A stretch of 64,000 nt of DNA, from assembly GCA_028583685.1 (NCBI GenBank), contig JAMXIF010000022.1:1317406-1381405 (forward strand). The letters are read 5' to 3'. The translations under genes and the position numbers were made by a program. Below the pieces are notes generated by a model. That model worked only from the letters and a program-made list of their open reading frames with translations, had not been told where the DNA came from and did no database searches. Source of the DNA: Petaurus breviceps papuanus. Its lineage: Eukaryota > Chordata > Mammalia > Diprotodontia > Petauridae. This document shows positions 1 through 10,378 of the stretch, piece after piece. Positions within the stretch are counted from its first letter, which is position 1, and each line of letters begins with the position of its first letter.

Positions 1-64
1 AATAGCTTAGTCTGACTAAACAAGGGAGTTGGATTATATAGTCTCTGCACTGGAAAGGGCCTAG

Positions 65-165
65 TGAATCCCCCTTATTTTACAGATGAGGAAACTGAAT
101 CACAGAAAGATTAAATCACTTTCCTGAGATCTCTTAGAAAATTAACAATATTTGCCTAGTGCTTT
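65..165 (-). repeat. CORE-SINE/MIR fragment
   Basis: It reads ttttacagatgaggaaactg followed by a degraded 'aagtcacttgccc' part, the reverse of the conserved CORE region of MIR/THER SINEs. Confidence 0.6.
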
Positions 166-414
166 TTCCCCAAATGGCAAGTTGCCTTCCCAATGGAGCA
201 GCATCATGTCAAGAATCTATCATAGAGCTAACCCTTTTAAAATTCTGTAATTCCCCAAGGTTTCCTCAATCAGCACTATTTAAAATATATCTTGAGCACC
301 TTTTGTGAAAAATGAATATTTCTTGGGCAAAGCTGGCCAAAGAAGAGAGAAAAGGAGCCTAGGTCCTTCCTTCTTTCTATGAATTCTTTTAAAGCTTGTC
401 TGTAATTAGGAACG

Positions 415-565
415 GGGAGCATTGAGTTCTAGTCCTTGGGAACTGTGTGACCTTGTGAAAGGTCTTTCCCTTCTCTGGACCTCAGTTTCCTGATTTAAAA
501 AATGAAAGGGTTTGGACAAGATGACCTCTAAGGTCCCTTCTAGCACTAAATCTGGTCCCAAGATT
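415..565 (+). repeat. MIR/THER-like CORE-SINE
   Basis: The order 'gtgtgacctt', 'cctcagtttcctgat', 'aaaatg' and 'aaggtcccttctagc' is the sense strand of a diverged CORE-SINE. Confidence 0.65.
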
Positions 566-739
566 TGGATGCAAATTCAGTATTTCAGATGATCCGACCC
601 TTTTCTTCCCCCTTTCAATTGTCTGTGCTACTGTCCATAGCTCCTAGAGAGAACCAAGACATGACCAGGTCTGAGAAAGGCCATTATTCCATTTCAGCAC
701 ACTTCCTATAAGCTCATAATCAGTCCATCCTGTTTGGCC

Positions 740-965
740 CACTTGGAAGCCTTCTGGCTTCAAATCTTGACTCTAATACTTTAACTGTGTGATCCTGGGC
801 AAGTCGCTGAACCTCAATTTCCTCATGTGCAAAATGGAAATATTCTTTATTAATCTATAGGGTTTTTGTGAAGATCCAATGAAATATTACCTATAAGGCT
901 CATGGCAGCCCTTGAAGCACTTTCTAAATGGTACATATCGTTGTTACTGTTATGGTAGCAGCAGA
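740..965 (+). repeat. MIR SINE
   Basis: Nearly the full MIR order is visible: 'tcaaatcttgact', 'ctgtgtgatcctgggcaagtc', 'ctcaatttcctcat', 'aaaatgg', 'agggtttttgtgaagat' and 'taaatggtac'. Confidence 0.75.
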
Positions 966-979
966 TTGTAGAGCCCATC

Positions 980-1510
980 AGTCAGTCATTTGGGGTATAG
1001 AGGGTGCTCTAGGAGCGCCAGCCCCTCCAGGGGAAGGGCTTCTCATCCACCTTGCTGTGTAACTGGCACGCCACTCTCATTTGTTACTCCAAGAATCTGT
1101 AGCATGCTCAGAGGTCACACCCTGGTAAACCATCTCAGCAGACAGGCTGACCCAAGTTGAGGGTAACTGACAGTCCTCAAAGACTTCAGTGAGTTAGGGG
1201 GCTGTCTACCCTAGCAGGAGGGCAGGTGAGAATGATTTGTTCCAATGGCCATGAATGCAGTCGAAGCCGACACTGTGGAGCTCTTAGAGTTTGGTCAGAC
1301 ATCAAAGTCGACAAGGTCATCCACTGCCTCCCAGAGCACTGCTAGTTCTCTTGACTTTGGTCTTGGAGTTGGACTTCATTGACTTTGGAAGAGAAAGTGA
1401 GGTTGATGACTTTGTGCATCTCCGCCTCACTTAAGTCCAATTCATCCAGGAGTCAAGATATCAGCCTGTGATGTCATTGATCCTCTTTGAAAACAAAGGA
1501 CAGACAATAA
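980..1510 (+). repeat. RTE-derived SINE/LINE relic
   Basis: It contains 'gaagagaaagtgaggttgatg', 'cctcacttaagtccaattca' and 'tgatgtcattgatcctcttt', ending in aaaggacagacaataa. This layout, with a 'ggacaaaca' type tail, is that of marsupial RTE-mobilised SINEs. A second copy in reverse lies at 29320-29500. Confidence 0.65.
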
Positions 1511-2935
1511 GTCAGTCATCAAATCTTTATTAAAAATTTACTATGTAAATATAAGAGAAAAACAAACAACAAAAAACAACAACAACAACAACAACAAAAA
1601 ACCCTGGAGTTCACAGTCTAATGAGGGAGACAAGCAAAGAAATATGTGTAAACAAGCTATATGCAGGATAAATAGTAAATAATTATAAGAGAGAAGGCAC
1701 TAGAATTAAGAAGGGTTAGGAAAGGCTTCCTATAGAAGATAAGATTTTAAATGGGGAAGCCAGGAGGCAGAGATGAGGAGGGAGAGCATTCCAGGCCTAG
1801 GGGACAGCCAGAGAAAATGCCTGGAGCTGAGAGATAGAGTGACTTGTTTGCAAAACAGCTAGGAGATCAGTGTTAGTGGATCAAAGAATATGTGTCAGGG
1901 AATCAAGTGTAAGAAAACTGGAAAGGTAGGAGGGGCTGGGTTATGAAGGGCTTTCAACATCAAATGGAGGAGTTTGTATTTGATCGAGGAGGCAACCATA
2001 AGCCGCTGGAGTTTATTGGGTGAAGGCAGGGTGGGGGGAGGAGGGAGAGCAGACTTGTGTTTTAGGAAAATGACTTTAGTGGCTGAATGGAGGATGGATT
2101 GGAGTGGGGAGAGACCTGAGACAGGTTGACCCAGCAGCAGCTATTGTAATAATGAGATAAGGAGGGCCTGCATTAGAGAGATGGCATTGTCAGAGAAAGG
2201 AAGTCAAGGGATAATACAAAGATAAAATCTACAAGTCTTGGCAACAGATTGGATTGGAGTGTCAGGGTGATACTTAGTAAGGAATCTAGGAGGACTCCTA
2301 GGTTGTGAGCCTGAGGCACTGGGAGGATGGTGTTCCCTTCCACAGCCACAGGGAAGGTGGGGGGGAGGGAAGGCATTTTGTTGTTATTGTTGTTCGATGG
2401 CATCCAACTCTGTCTTCGTGACTCCATTTGGGATTTTCTTGGCAAAGATATTGGAATGATTTACCATTTCCTTCTGCAACTCATTTTACAGAAGAAGAAA
2501 CTGAGGCAAACAGGGTTAAATGATTTACCCAGGGTCAAACATCTAGTAAGTGTCTGAGGCTGTATTTGAACTCAGGTCTTCCTGACTCTAGCCCTAGCAG
2601 TCTATCTACTGTGGCACCTACCTACCCAAATGGGGGAAAATAACGAAATTGGTTTTGGACTTATTGAGTTTAAGATGTTTACTACACATCCTGATGTTTG
2701 AAAGGTAGTTGGAGATATGAGATTAGAGGTGAGTAAATAATTTGGGGCAGGGACTTAGATTGGAGAATCATCATTAGAGATGGTAATTACCAGCTGATGA
2801 GATCACCAAGTGAAGTTGTGTAGTAGAAGAGAAGAAGGTCCAGAACAGAGCCCTGTGAGACACCCATTGTTAGACCTCTGTGAGGTGACCAACAGCCAAC
2901 TCTCTGAAGATCAGCCTAATTCATCATCAGAATTT
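1511..2935 (-). repeat. L2-type LINE relic, antisense to the gene
   Basis: The 3' end ('caaatctttattaaaaattta') is followed by the reversed L2 body: 'tgagggagacaagc', 'gggagagcattccaggc' and 'ggagtttattgggtgaagg'. A THER1-like SINE (2377-2625) splits it and the body resumes to about 2935. An AAC-rich run sits at 1561-1602. Confidence 0.7.
2377..2625 (-). repeat. THER1/MON1-like CORE-SINE inside the L2 relic
   Basis: Reverse-strand copy: 'tttcttggcaaagatattgg', 'ccatttccttctgc', 'gaagaaactgaggcaaacag' and 'gtgtctgaggctgtatttgaa'. It interrupts the L2 relic, so it is younger. Confidence 0.8.
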
Positions 2936-2949
2936 CATAACGAGATAAC

Positions 2950-3200
2950 TAATTTTTATGAGGCAGCTAGATGGCTCTGTGGATAGAGTATTGGCCCTGG
3001 AGTCAGGAAGACCTGAGTTCCAGTCTCATCTCAGGCACTTATTAGCAAGGTGACCCTGGGCAAGTCATTTAACCTCTGCTTGCCTCTGGAGAAGGAAATG
3101 GCAAATCATTCCAGTATCCTTGCCAAGAAAACCCCATGGATAGTATTGGCATGATATGGTCCATGGGGTAACAAAGAGTTGGACATGACTGAACGATAAT
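2950..3200 (+). repeat. THER1/MON1-like CORE-SINE
   Basis: The tRNA-like head 'gcagctagatggctctgtgg' is followed by 'gaagacctgagtt', 'gaccctgggcaagtca', 'gagaaggaaatggcaaatca' and 'gagttggacatgactgaa', a near-complete copy. Confidence 0.85.
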
Positions 3201-3529
3201 TAATTATAGTTTTTAATTATAATTATAATAATAAATGAAGCCCAAATGACTCTTTGTCCACTTCTATAAAGATTATGGTAGAATGGTGGGAAGGGGAACA
3301 CAAGTGGCTGCCACACCATTTTTAGACTGTACCAACATTAATTTAACTGTACAGGAGAAGTGGGATCTTTGTCCATTGAATAGCAAGTTGATAATGACTT
3401 GATATTGGGAACTGAGCTGTGGCCATATTGATATTCTTGCTATAAATAAATTTGGGAGACATCCAAGTTGTAGCTAAACAGGAGGACAAGTCAGTGGTTC
3501 TCCTCAGAGAGGCAAATAAAAGACAGAGC

Positions 3530-3660
3530 AGGGTCTAGAGGAAGTCACCTTGGATAAGTCACTTCTCACATCTGGGCCTCAATTTTGTCATCCGTAAAAT
3601 GATGGGCTTGTATAACTTGACTTCTAAGGTACCTTCCAATTTGAAGACTATGGTTTAACT
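3530..3660 (+). repeat. MIR/CORE-SINE fragment
   Basis: 'gtcacttctcacatctgggc', 'ctcaattttgtcatccgtaaa' and 'cttctaaggtaccttcc' follow the CORE-SINE order. Confidence 0.6.
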
Positions 3661-3711
3661 GTGTGGCTGTTTCTGCCTTGGATGGTGTTTGATTCCATCT
3701 GTAGAGGACAA

Positions 3712-3765
3712 CTCGATCAATCAACAAGCATTTATTAAGTTCCTTCTGTGTACCAGATGAGAGAC
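3712..3765 (-). repeat. L2 3'-end fragment
   Basis: 'caatcaacaagcatttatta' followed by 'gtgtaccag' is the reversed L2 3' terminus. Confidence 0.65.
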
Positions 3766-4005
3766 AATGTGGGACAGTGGATAGAGAGCTGGCCTTAGCT
3801 CCAGTCTCATATTCAGGAAGACTTGGGTTCGAGCATCACCTCTGATACACATTGGCTCTGTGACCTTGGGCAGATCCCTTAAACCTTTAGCACCTGTGAT
3901 GCCAACTAATATAAGACTATAAATTGCAAAAAGTTTGCATTGGTAGAAGGAGTTGCCTCAATGGGAATTCTAATTACAAATGAAACTCTAGATACCCTTT
4001 TCCTC
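3766..4005 (+). repeat. THER2-like CORE-SINE
   Basis: A tRNA-like head ('gtgggacagtggatagagag') and CORE are followed by 'aagactataaattgca', 'gcattggtagaaggagttgc' and 'aatgaaactctagatacc', the 3' part I associate with THER2. Confidence 0.65.
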
Positions 4006-4384
4006 AAATGTTAGGCATTAGGGATGCCAAACCAAAAGTGAGACAGGAGTTCCTTCTCTTGGTGCCAAATAGAATGTTTGCAGATAAGGAAGAATAAGAT
4101 ATGTGGAAAACAAACAAAAAATTTAAAAAATAAATAAACAAGATGTATAGAAAATAAATAAAAATAAAGAAATTTTAGGGTAAGAGAGCTCAGTTATCTA
4201 TATTCATAAAATAAAGTCACTGTGTGGATAATCCTCAGAGGTGTAATATTCAGTCATTTCACAAAATCAAGGAGGAAAGACCCTCAGAAGGCTATATCAT
4301 CTAACCTTTTACCTTCATGGAAATAAAATATTATTAGTTTCATTTTATAGATGACAATGACTTACATAGCTCATTAAGATATAA

Positions 4385-4550
4385 AATTATTTTTTTCAAT
4401 AAAACCCTATGCTGTACATAGTATAGTATTATTGTCCCCATTTTCCAGATGAAGAAATTGGGGTTGAGAACTTAAAAGGACTTGCCAAAGATCACACAGC
4501 AAGTAAGTGGTAGAACCAAGAGTGATCCACAGACAGTGCTTTTCCTTCTA
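4385..4550 (-). repeat. MIR SINE
   Basis: 'ccccattttccagatgaaga', 'gacttgccaaagatcacaca' and 'gtaagtggtagaacc' are the reversed MIR core. Confidence 0.7.
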
Positions 4551-4720
4551 GACCAAAGATTCCCAAACTTATTTGGCCTACTGCTGCCTTAAAAAAATTA
4601 CTGAGCATCCCCCTGCCGACCCAGAAATCTACTTTCTTTAAACTTTTAACAGTTTTTTTTGAATGAAATTTGTGTCATTTAAGAAAAATGTAGCATATTT
4701 TTTAGAAAAATTATGCATCA

Positions 4721-4878
4721 GGGGCGGCGAGGTGGTGCAGTGAATAGAGCACCAGCCCTGGAGTCAGGAGGACTTGCGTTCAAATCCAGCCTCAGACACT
4801 TAACACTTAACTAGCTGTGTGACTTTGGGCAAGTCACTTAACCCCAATTGCCCCTCCAAAAAGAAAAAAAAAGAAAAA
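4721..4878 (+). repeat. tRNA-derived SINE (short, non-CORE type) in the hAT relic
   Basis: Head 'ggggcggcgaggtggtgcag', 'gagtcaggaggacttgcg', tail 'cttaaccccaattgcc' and an A-rich end. The flank ttatgcat at 4711 and tatgcat at 4880 is its target duplication. Confidence 0.9.
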
Positions 4879-4888
4879 GTATGCATTA

Positions 4889-5050
4889 GGGCAGCTAGGT
4901 GGCACAGTGAATGTGGCACCAGCCCTGGAGTCAGGAGGACCTGAGTTTAAATCCATCCTCAGACACTTAACACTTACTAGCCCTGTGACCTTGGGCAAGT
5001 CACCTAACCCCAATTGCCCTGCCTTCTCCCTCCAAAAAGCAAAAAAAAAA
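4889..5050 (+). repeat. Second tRNA-derived SINE of the same type
   Basis: Head 'gggcagctaggtggcacagt' and tail 'aaccccaattgccctgcc' with poly(A). It is bounded by tatgcat at 4880 and ttatgcat at 5051, so it landed in the target duplication of the SINE just upstream. Confidence 0.9.
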
Positions 5051-5517
5051 TTATGCATCTTAAATTTAATAATTTATTACAAATTTGTGAGTTTTTTCCC
5101 GTATTGAAATATTGATGACCCAATATTGCATCATGTAATTGTAAACAAGTGCACATATTACATGCACATATTCTTGTCACTGCATGCTGAACTTCCTCAC
5201 AGACCCACTTGCCTGCCTACACTTGTTTGTTAAGACCTGTCAGCAGACTCGACACTGATCAGTTACAACTTGCATTTTGTGTGATTATTTGGAAAATAAT
5301 GTAATCACTATGACTTTAACTCTGTTACACATCAAATGAAACATAGACAAATGGTTTTTCAAAATTTTCTTATCTTCTCTTATTTCCTTATGCTTCTATC
5401 ACCCCCTTATTTTGATTCAATGCCCCTCAATTGCACCTGAGGCTACTACTGCCACCCTGGATAGTTCCAGTGCCCCCTGGGGGGGTATCACCCATTTTGG
5501 GAACCTTTGCCTAGACT

Positions 5518-6030
5518 ATGCCTTCCTCAAGCCTGTACTAAAGTCATTCTCTAACATCTCATTATGGCGTGGAGTTGATCCTGAGTTTTTGAAGGCTATG
5601 CTAGTGAAAGACAAGTTATATTAGGCCAAGGTGGAAAGACTTAGGAGTCTGTCTAGCAGCATAGTTTGTGGCTGTCATTCAGGCACCATCCTTGTTCATT
5701 CCCTCTGTGAAGCCAACTAATAAACTGAAGTTTTTGTTTGTTTTTGTTCTTGTTTTTGGTGACCACATAAGCCAACTGTATGATATGCTAGCCAGAAGAG
5801 CAAACGTGATCTTGACTTGAGGGATAATAATTTCCTGGGATAAGGAGGTGGGAGTTCCCTAGACTTTCACCTGTTCGTACCACATCTGGAGTACCAGGAT
5901 CAACACTGTATACCATGGTTTGGGAAAGAGACTGATATTCTGGTGAGAATCCAGAGGCGGGTGTTTTAATGAGATTTTTTTTTTTCAGGAATAGGATGGA
6001 CTAGAAAATATTTCTAACTCAAAAGTTCTA
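5518..6030. other. No recognised feature
   Basis: Unique-looking intronic or flanking sequence with a T/G-rich run at 5730-5760. I see no splice-bounded open stretch and no repeat I can name. Confidence 0.5.
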
Positions 6031-6438
6031 TTATTCTCCAAAATATGGTCTTCCAGGGTCCACTATAAGCAATGCATCTCTCAAGTCAGATCCAGATGAC
6101 ATAAACTCTTTTTGCTGCTTTATTACACTATTGACGTGGATAGAACTTGTAGGCCACCAAAGCTTGTTTTTGTTACCTAAACATTCCTCTCTTGTCTTCG
6201 ACTTGTGAAGTTGATATTTTGGATCCAAATGTGATACTTTACATTCATCCTTATTAACTCTAGCCTGATGTTCTTGCCCATCAGTATCTTTTAGGATCTT
6301 GCCATATGGTGCATCAGCTATCTTTCTGAGTGCATTAGGGTAAAAGAACTGCACCCTGAAATAGCAGTCAGAAGGGAGATAATGGTTTATGTGGGCTAGC
6401 AGGCACTTAGCTGTCTCCTGGAACTGAATAGGGATCAT
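6031..6438 (-). other. Unexplained 135-codon open frame, possibly a pseudogene fragment
   Basis: It starts MIPIQFQETAKCLLAHINHY and ends DALLIVDPGRPYFGE, with a central basic, Cys-containing stretch (KTREECLGNKNKLWWP). Composition is protein-like, not low complexity, and is unlike the L1, L2 and SINE translations elsewhere in the window. I do not recognise it. A fragment of a processed pseudogene, an old transposon or chance are all possible. It has no visible promoter, splice sites or poly(A) signal of its own. Confidence 0.25.
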
Positions 6439-6564
6439 GAGGCTGAGTGTTTAGGGTATGACAACATTTATGTGCTTTTCCTCCTCTGCATCTCCTTTTT
6501 GAACTAATAAACTTCCAGCCTGTTTCCCAGTGTCACCCAACTCAAGAAAGTCGACCGTTTTTCA

Positions 6565-6775
6565 GGCTTAGACTGGGAAGCGGTACAGCAAGTCATGCAT
6601 AGAGTGTTAGACTTGGAGTCAGAACCCTAGTCCTGGTGTGTGTATGACTTTGGAACAGGTCACTTCCCTTTTCTGGCCCTTAGTTTCCTCTGCCTTAAAA
6701 ATGATGGAGATTGGTTTAGATGACATCTTTCCCAGGTCCCTTTCAGGTCTCATACTTACAGTTCTTGGGGATTAA
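6565..6775 (+). repeat. CORE-SINE (MIR/THER2-like)
   Basis: 'gtgttagacttggagtcaga', 'tatgactttggaacaggtca', 'cttagtttcctctgcct' and 'aggtccctttcaggtct'. Confidence 0.65.
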
Positions 6776-6780
6776 AGTGA

Positions 6781-7030
6781 TGTTAGGTAGCTAGGTGGTT
6801 TAGTGAATAGAGCCCCAAACCTGGAGTTAGGGTGACCTGGGTTCTGGCATCAGATACATACTAGCCATGTGACCCTGGGTAAGTCACTCAACCCTGTTTG
6901 TCTCAGTTTCCTCATCTGTAAAATGAGCTGGAGAAGGAAATGGCAAATCACTCCAGTATTTTTGCCAAGAAAACCCTAAATGGGGTCATGAAGAGTCAGA
7001 CATGACTGAAAATGGCTAAGCAAAGTAGTA
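6781..7030 (+). repeat. THER1/MON1-like CORE-SINE
   Basis: 'gtagctaggtggtttagtga', 'gtgaccctgggtaagtcac', 'aaaatgagctggagaaggaa' and 'gagtcagacatgactgaaaa': a near-full copy. Confidence 0.85.
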
Positions 7031-7159
7031 AACAAGGAGACAAAGTGGGCACTTAGTAGAGAGGGAGAAAACTTGAAACAGGCAGCTTGACTTTACATGG
7101 TCTCCCAGAGATTCCTTGGGACAGCTAAGGCCCTATAGTACTTGCTTAGTGGGCACCAG

Positions 7160-7410
7160 GATAGATGGAACCACGGAGAGATCACTGGTCTTGGAGCCCT
7201 AACTTCAAATCCTATTTCAAACACTAGTTGTGGGCTAGTGTTAACCTCCCTCAGACTCTTTTTCCTCATATGTAAAACTGGGATAATAATAGCACCTAGC
7301 TCTCAGGGTTATTATGAGGTTCAAATGAGATAACACATAAATAAAGCATTTTGTAAGTGCCATATAGTACTGATGCTATATAAAGGCTAGTTGTTATTAT
7401 CATCATCATT
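7160..7410 (+). repeat. MIR SINE
   Basis: 'aacttcaaatcctatttcaa', 'aaaactgggataataatagc', 'agggttattatgaggttcaa' and 'ataaagcattttgtaagtgc'. It is bounded downstream by the candidate exon. Confidence 0.75.
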
Positions 7411-7431
7411 AGACATATGCTTGACCTACAG

Positions 7432-7524
7432 GTAGCATCAGAGTTCACCTCATTAGCAATTTTTGACACCTATCTTCAGGATCTCATTTCCATAATGACA
7501 GAATCTACAAATTCCCTGGACAAG
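7432..7524 (+). CDS. Possible further upstream exon of the MROH-family gene
   Basis: A 93 nt open stretch runs from an acceptor (ctacag at 7426-7431) to a strong donor (CAAG|gtaagt at 7525). It encodes 31 residues, including EFTSLAIFDTYLQDLIS and ending NSLDK, a plausible amphipathic HEAT helix. It begins and ends in phase 0, as exon 1 at 14664 requires. It lies in a short unique island between a MIR that ends near 7410 and an L2 relic that begins near 7545, so it is not obviously repeat-derived. The tract before the acceptor is weak. A second acceptor (tatcttcag, exon from 7480) would give a 45 nt exon in the same frame. I cannot place the peptide confidently in the family, so it may be chance. 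Confidence 0.4.
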
Positions 7525-7544
7525 GTAAGTGGTAAGGCTGGAGA

Positions 7545-7960
7545 TCTAATCAACAATCAAATGTTGAGAGTCTCCTGTGTACTTGGCCCTGGCCCTATGT
7601 TGGTAAATGGAGAGACTGGAAGGCAAAGGAGATTAGGAAGAGAACATGGAGAAGAAGATGGCCTAAGTCCTACCCTCAGGAAAACTACCCGTTTATCTAG
7701 GGAGACAAAACACACACAGAAGAATAAGGAGGGAACAATAAAGACAGTATATAACTAAATGTTCCATGATGTGACATGGATTGTACATGTTGTAGAAATG
7801 ATAGAGGCAGAGGGCCATCCAGGGCAGGTGTAGCATAGGAAATCTTCTTGGGGAAAGTGAAACTTGGGACCCTGAAGGTTAGATGGATTTAGAGAGACAG
7901 AGGGGAGAAGGAAAGGCATTCTAGTGGGCAAGATCAGGTGAGCAGAAGCACCTAGATAGA
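7545..7960 (-). repeat. L2-type LINE relic
   Basis: The reversed L2 3' part ('caatcaaatgttgagag...ctggccctatg') runs into 'gagacaaaacacacac' and 'aaaggcattctagtgggca'. Confidence 0.6.
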
Positions 7961-7964
7961 AAGA

Positions 7965-8135
7965 GAGACAACATTATTTTAAAGTCAGAAGACCTGAGTT
8001 CACAACTTTTTGGCTGTCAATTTGGGTCTAACTTCTCTGAACCTCAGTTTCCTCAGACTCAAAATAGGGATAATAATACACATACACTCCTTACCTCACA
8101 GGATTGTTGAGAGGAAAGCACTATGTGAATCTGGA
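7965..8135 (+). repeat. MIR SINE
   Basis: 'cagaagacctgagttcac', 'cctcagtttcctcagactca', 'agggataataatac' and 'ctcacaggattgttgagagg'. Confidence 0.7.
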
Positions 8136-8189
8136 GTCCTACATAATTGTGTAATTACCAATAACCTCTTAATTGCTGAGACTGGCCCA

Positions 8190-8380
8190 AGGATAGGGAA
8201 CCTGAGACCTTGAGGCCACTAAGTCCTTGGGTATGGCCTTTTGACTGAGTTCAAGCTTTACAGAACAAATCCTTTTATTAAGGAGATTTGTTCTGTGAAG
8301 TTTGGATTCAGTCAAAGGACCACACTTGAGGGCCTAGAGGGCCACGTGTGGCCTTGGGGAAAGTAGGTTTCTCATCCTAA
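8190..8380. mobile_element. Palindromic MITE, hAT-like
   Basis: It is a near-complete inverted repeat centred near 8277: 'tttacagaacaaatcctttt' mirrors 'aaggagatttgttctgtgaa', and 'ccttttgactgagttcaag' mirrors 'ttggattcagtcaaaggacc'. The ends ('ggatagggaacctgagacct' and 'agtaggtttctcatcct') also pair. No coding sequence. A half copy occurs at 39235-39345. Confidence 0.7.
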
Positions 8381-8404
8381 GTTTCTCAGTCTTTATCCTT
8401 TTCA

Positions 8405-8875
8405 AACTATCTGCAGCATTTGGAACTACTGAGCATTCTTGCTCTTGCTCTTTCTTTTCATGCATTTATTTTTTCTCCCTCCCACCTCTCCTTATCCATA
8501 AGAAAGAAGAAAAGAAAGGAAGGAAGAGAGAGAGAGAGAAGAAGGAAGGAAGGAAGGAAGAAAAAAAAACTTGAATCATATAAGCATTACCAAGCAAAAC
8601 AAATGTCCACCTTGGCCACATCCAAAAATGCATTTATTCTACATATTAGACTATTCCCTCGCTGTCATGAAGTAAAACATGCTGTCTCTATCAGTCTTCT
8701 AGAATCTTAATTATTTGTTAGAGCAAAATTCATAAGTCTTTAAGAATTATTCATTTTTACAATATTGATGTCACAGTATAAATTGTTCTACTTCTACTCA
8801 TTTCACTCTGCATCAGTTTATATAATTCTTTCCAGGTTTCTCCGAAACTCTTTTTTGCAGCATATTCTTCTCTGG
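8405..8875 (-). repeat. L1 3'-end relic with purine tract
   Basis: 'ctactcatttcactctgcat', 'cagtttatataattctttcc' and 'aggtttctccgaaactc' are the reversed 3' region of marsupial L1. A purine-rich run (aaag/ggaa) fills 8500-8570. Confidence 0.65.
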
Positions 8876-10040
8876 GTCATCATGGCACTAGCTTCTCTTA
8901 TGTCTTCAACCTGTCTGATTACTGTTCTGTCTCCTTTGCTGGCCTATCTTTCGTGTCCCCTGTCTGGGTGTTCCCTAAGGCTCTGTCCTAGGCCATCTTT
9001 ATCTTTTCTATGTACTTTCTATTAGTAACTTCATTCACGCCCATTTAATGATTGTGTCTAAGCAGAGGACTCTCATGTCTATATACTCAGTATTAGTTTC
9101 TCTCCTGACTTCCTGTTGCTAATCTCCAGCTGCATATTAGATATTTCAAACTGTATGTCCCCCAAGCATCTCAAAAACAACATGTCCAAAACTGAACTAA
9201 TTTTTGTTCTCCCAAAACTCACTCCTCCTCTGGACTTCCCTACTTTTGTTAAGGGCACCACCACTCTTCTAGCCACACAAGCTTTACAGTCTTGGCATGA
9301 TCCTTGACTTCTCACTGTCTCTCCACATTTCCAGTCACTTGCCAAATGTGGTTTCTTCCTCCACAACATCTCTTGCATCTGACTCATTTCTCTACTCACG
9401 TAATGACTATCTTAGTTTAGGTCCTTCTCATCTCTTGTCTAGAGTACTGAAATGAACTCCTAATGAGCTTTCTTACCTCAGGTCTATCTGCACTTTTTCT
9501 TACACAGAGCTGCCAAAATGATATTCTTAAAGCACAGATCTAACTGTGTCACTCCTCTATTCAGTAAACTTCAATGGCTCCCTATTGCCAATAGGAAACC
9601 CTTTTTTTTTTTTTTTAAGCAATCAGGGTTAAGTAACTTGCTCAAGGTTATGCGGCCAGGTGTTTCTGGGTGGGTACTAAGTGTCTGAGCCTGGATTCGA
9701 TCCACAAGTCATCCCGACAGTGGAGCTGGTGCTCTTACTTGCTGTGCTACCTGGCCGCCCCTAGGAAACCCTTCTTAACCTGAATTTTCAATATTACTAT
9801 GCACTACTTGCTTTCTTGTATTCTATGGCCATGGGCCAACTGGCCTGCTTGCTGTTCCTCACATTCAACACCCCATCTTTTGTCTCTATTCCTTTGCAAT
9901 AGTTGTCTTCCATGTCTGAAATGCATTCCTTTATCACTTCTACTTCTTAGAATCCCTTGTTTCCTTCAATACTCTGCTCAATTCTGGGTCACATGATCAA
10001 ACAAGATTGAGAATTAGATACTTTCTTCAAACTTCCTGTA
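8876..10040 (+). repeat. L2-type LINE relic, sense, split by a SINE
   Basis: 'ctcaaaaacaacatgtccaa', 'tggcatgatccttgactt', 'agctgccaaaatgatattct' and 'aacttcaatggctccctatt' are successive parts of the L2 3' half. The SINE at 9602-9761 duplicated taggaaaccc on insertion. Confidence 0.75.
9602..9761 (-). repeat. tRNA-derived SINE, 'GGCCAGGTG / CCGGCTCC' subtype
   Basis: The reverse copy ends 'gctgtgctacctggccgccc'. It differs from the commoner SINE type by a 'gtcatcccgacagtggagc' block. Flanked by taggaaaccc on both sides. Confidence 0.88.
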
Positions 10041-10315
10041 TCTCTCCAAAATAGGAACTATGTGTAAGAGATAACACAATATTTGATGTCTCCAAAGCTA
10101 TGACATCAAGAACCCCAAAGAGTCAATAACCCAATTAACTAACAGTAGAGAAGGCTAATTCCCAACCCCTAAAGTGTTCAATCAATACCTTCTCCCCTAC
10201 CAGTCACTGCTTGTTGGCAGGACTGAACAAGTTGAGACAAAGGCTCATAGATTTGCAATAGAATTTAATTTTGCTCACATTCCTCCCCTCTCCTAATCCC
10301 ACCACTCACCCTCAA
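10041..10315. other. No recognised feature
   Basis: A unique-looking stretch without an open, splice-bounded segment. Confidence 0.4.
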
Positions 10316-10378
10316 ATCAGAAGGGTGTCAAATAGGGGAATGACATGGTCAGACTTGTGCTTTAGAACAGAATAACAG

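Larger units (their letters stand above)
4554..5509. mobile_element. hAT-type DNA transposon relic carrying two SINEs
   Basis: Ends are imperfect inverted repeats: caaagattcccaaactta at the left, and gggaacctttg at the right, whose complement reads caaaggttccc. A degraded 8 bp target duplication (tctagacc / cctagact) flanks them. The right end carries 'gtgccccctgggggggtatc', typical of Charlie-like hAT MITEs. About 330 bp of the interior is two later SINEs. No transposase is visible. Confidence 0.65.
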
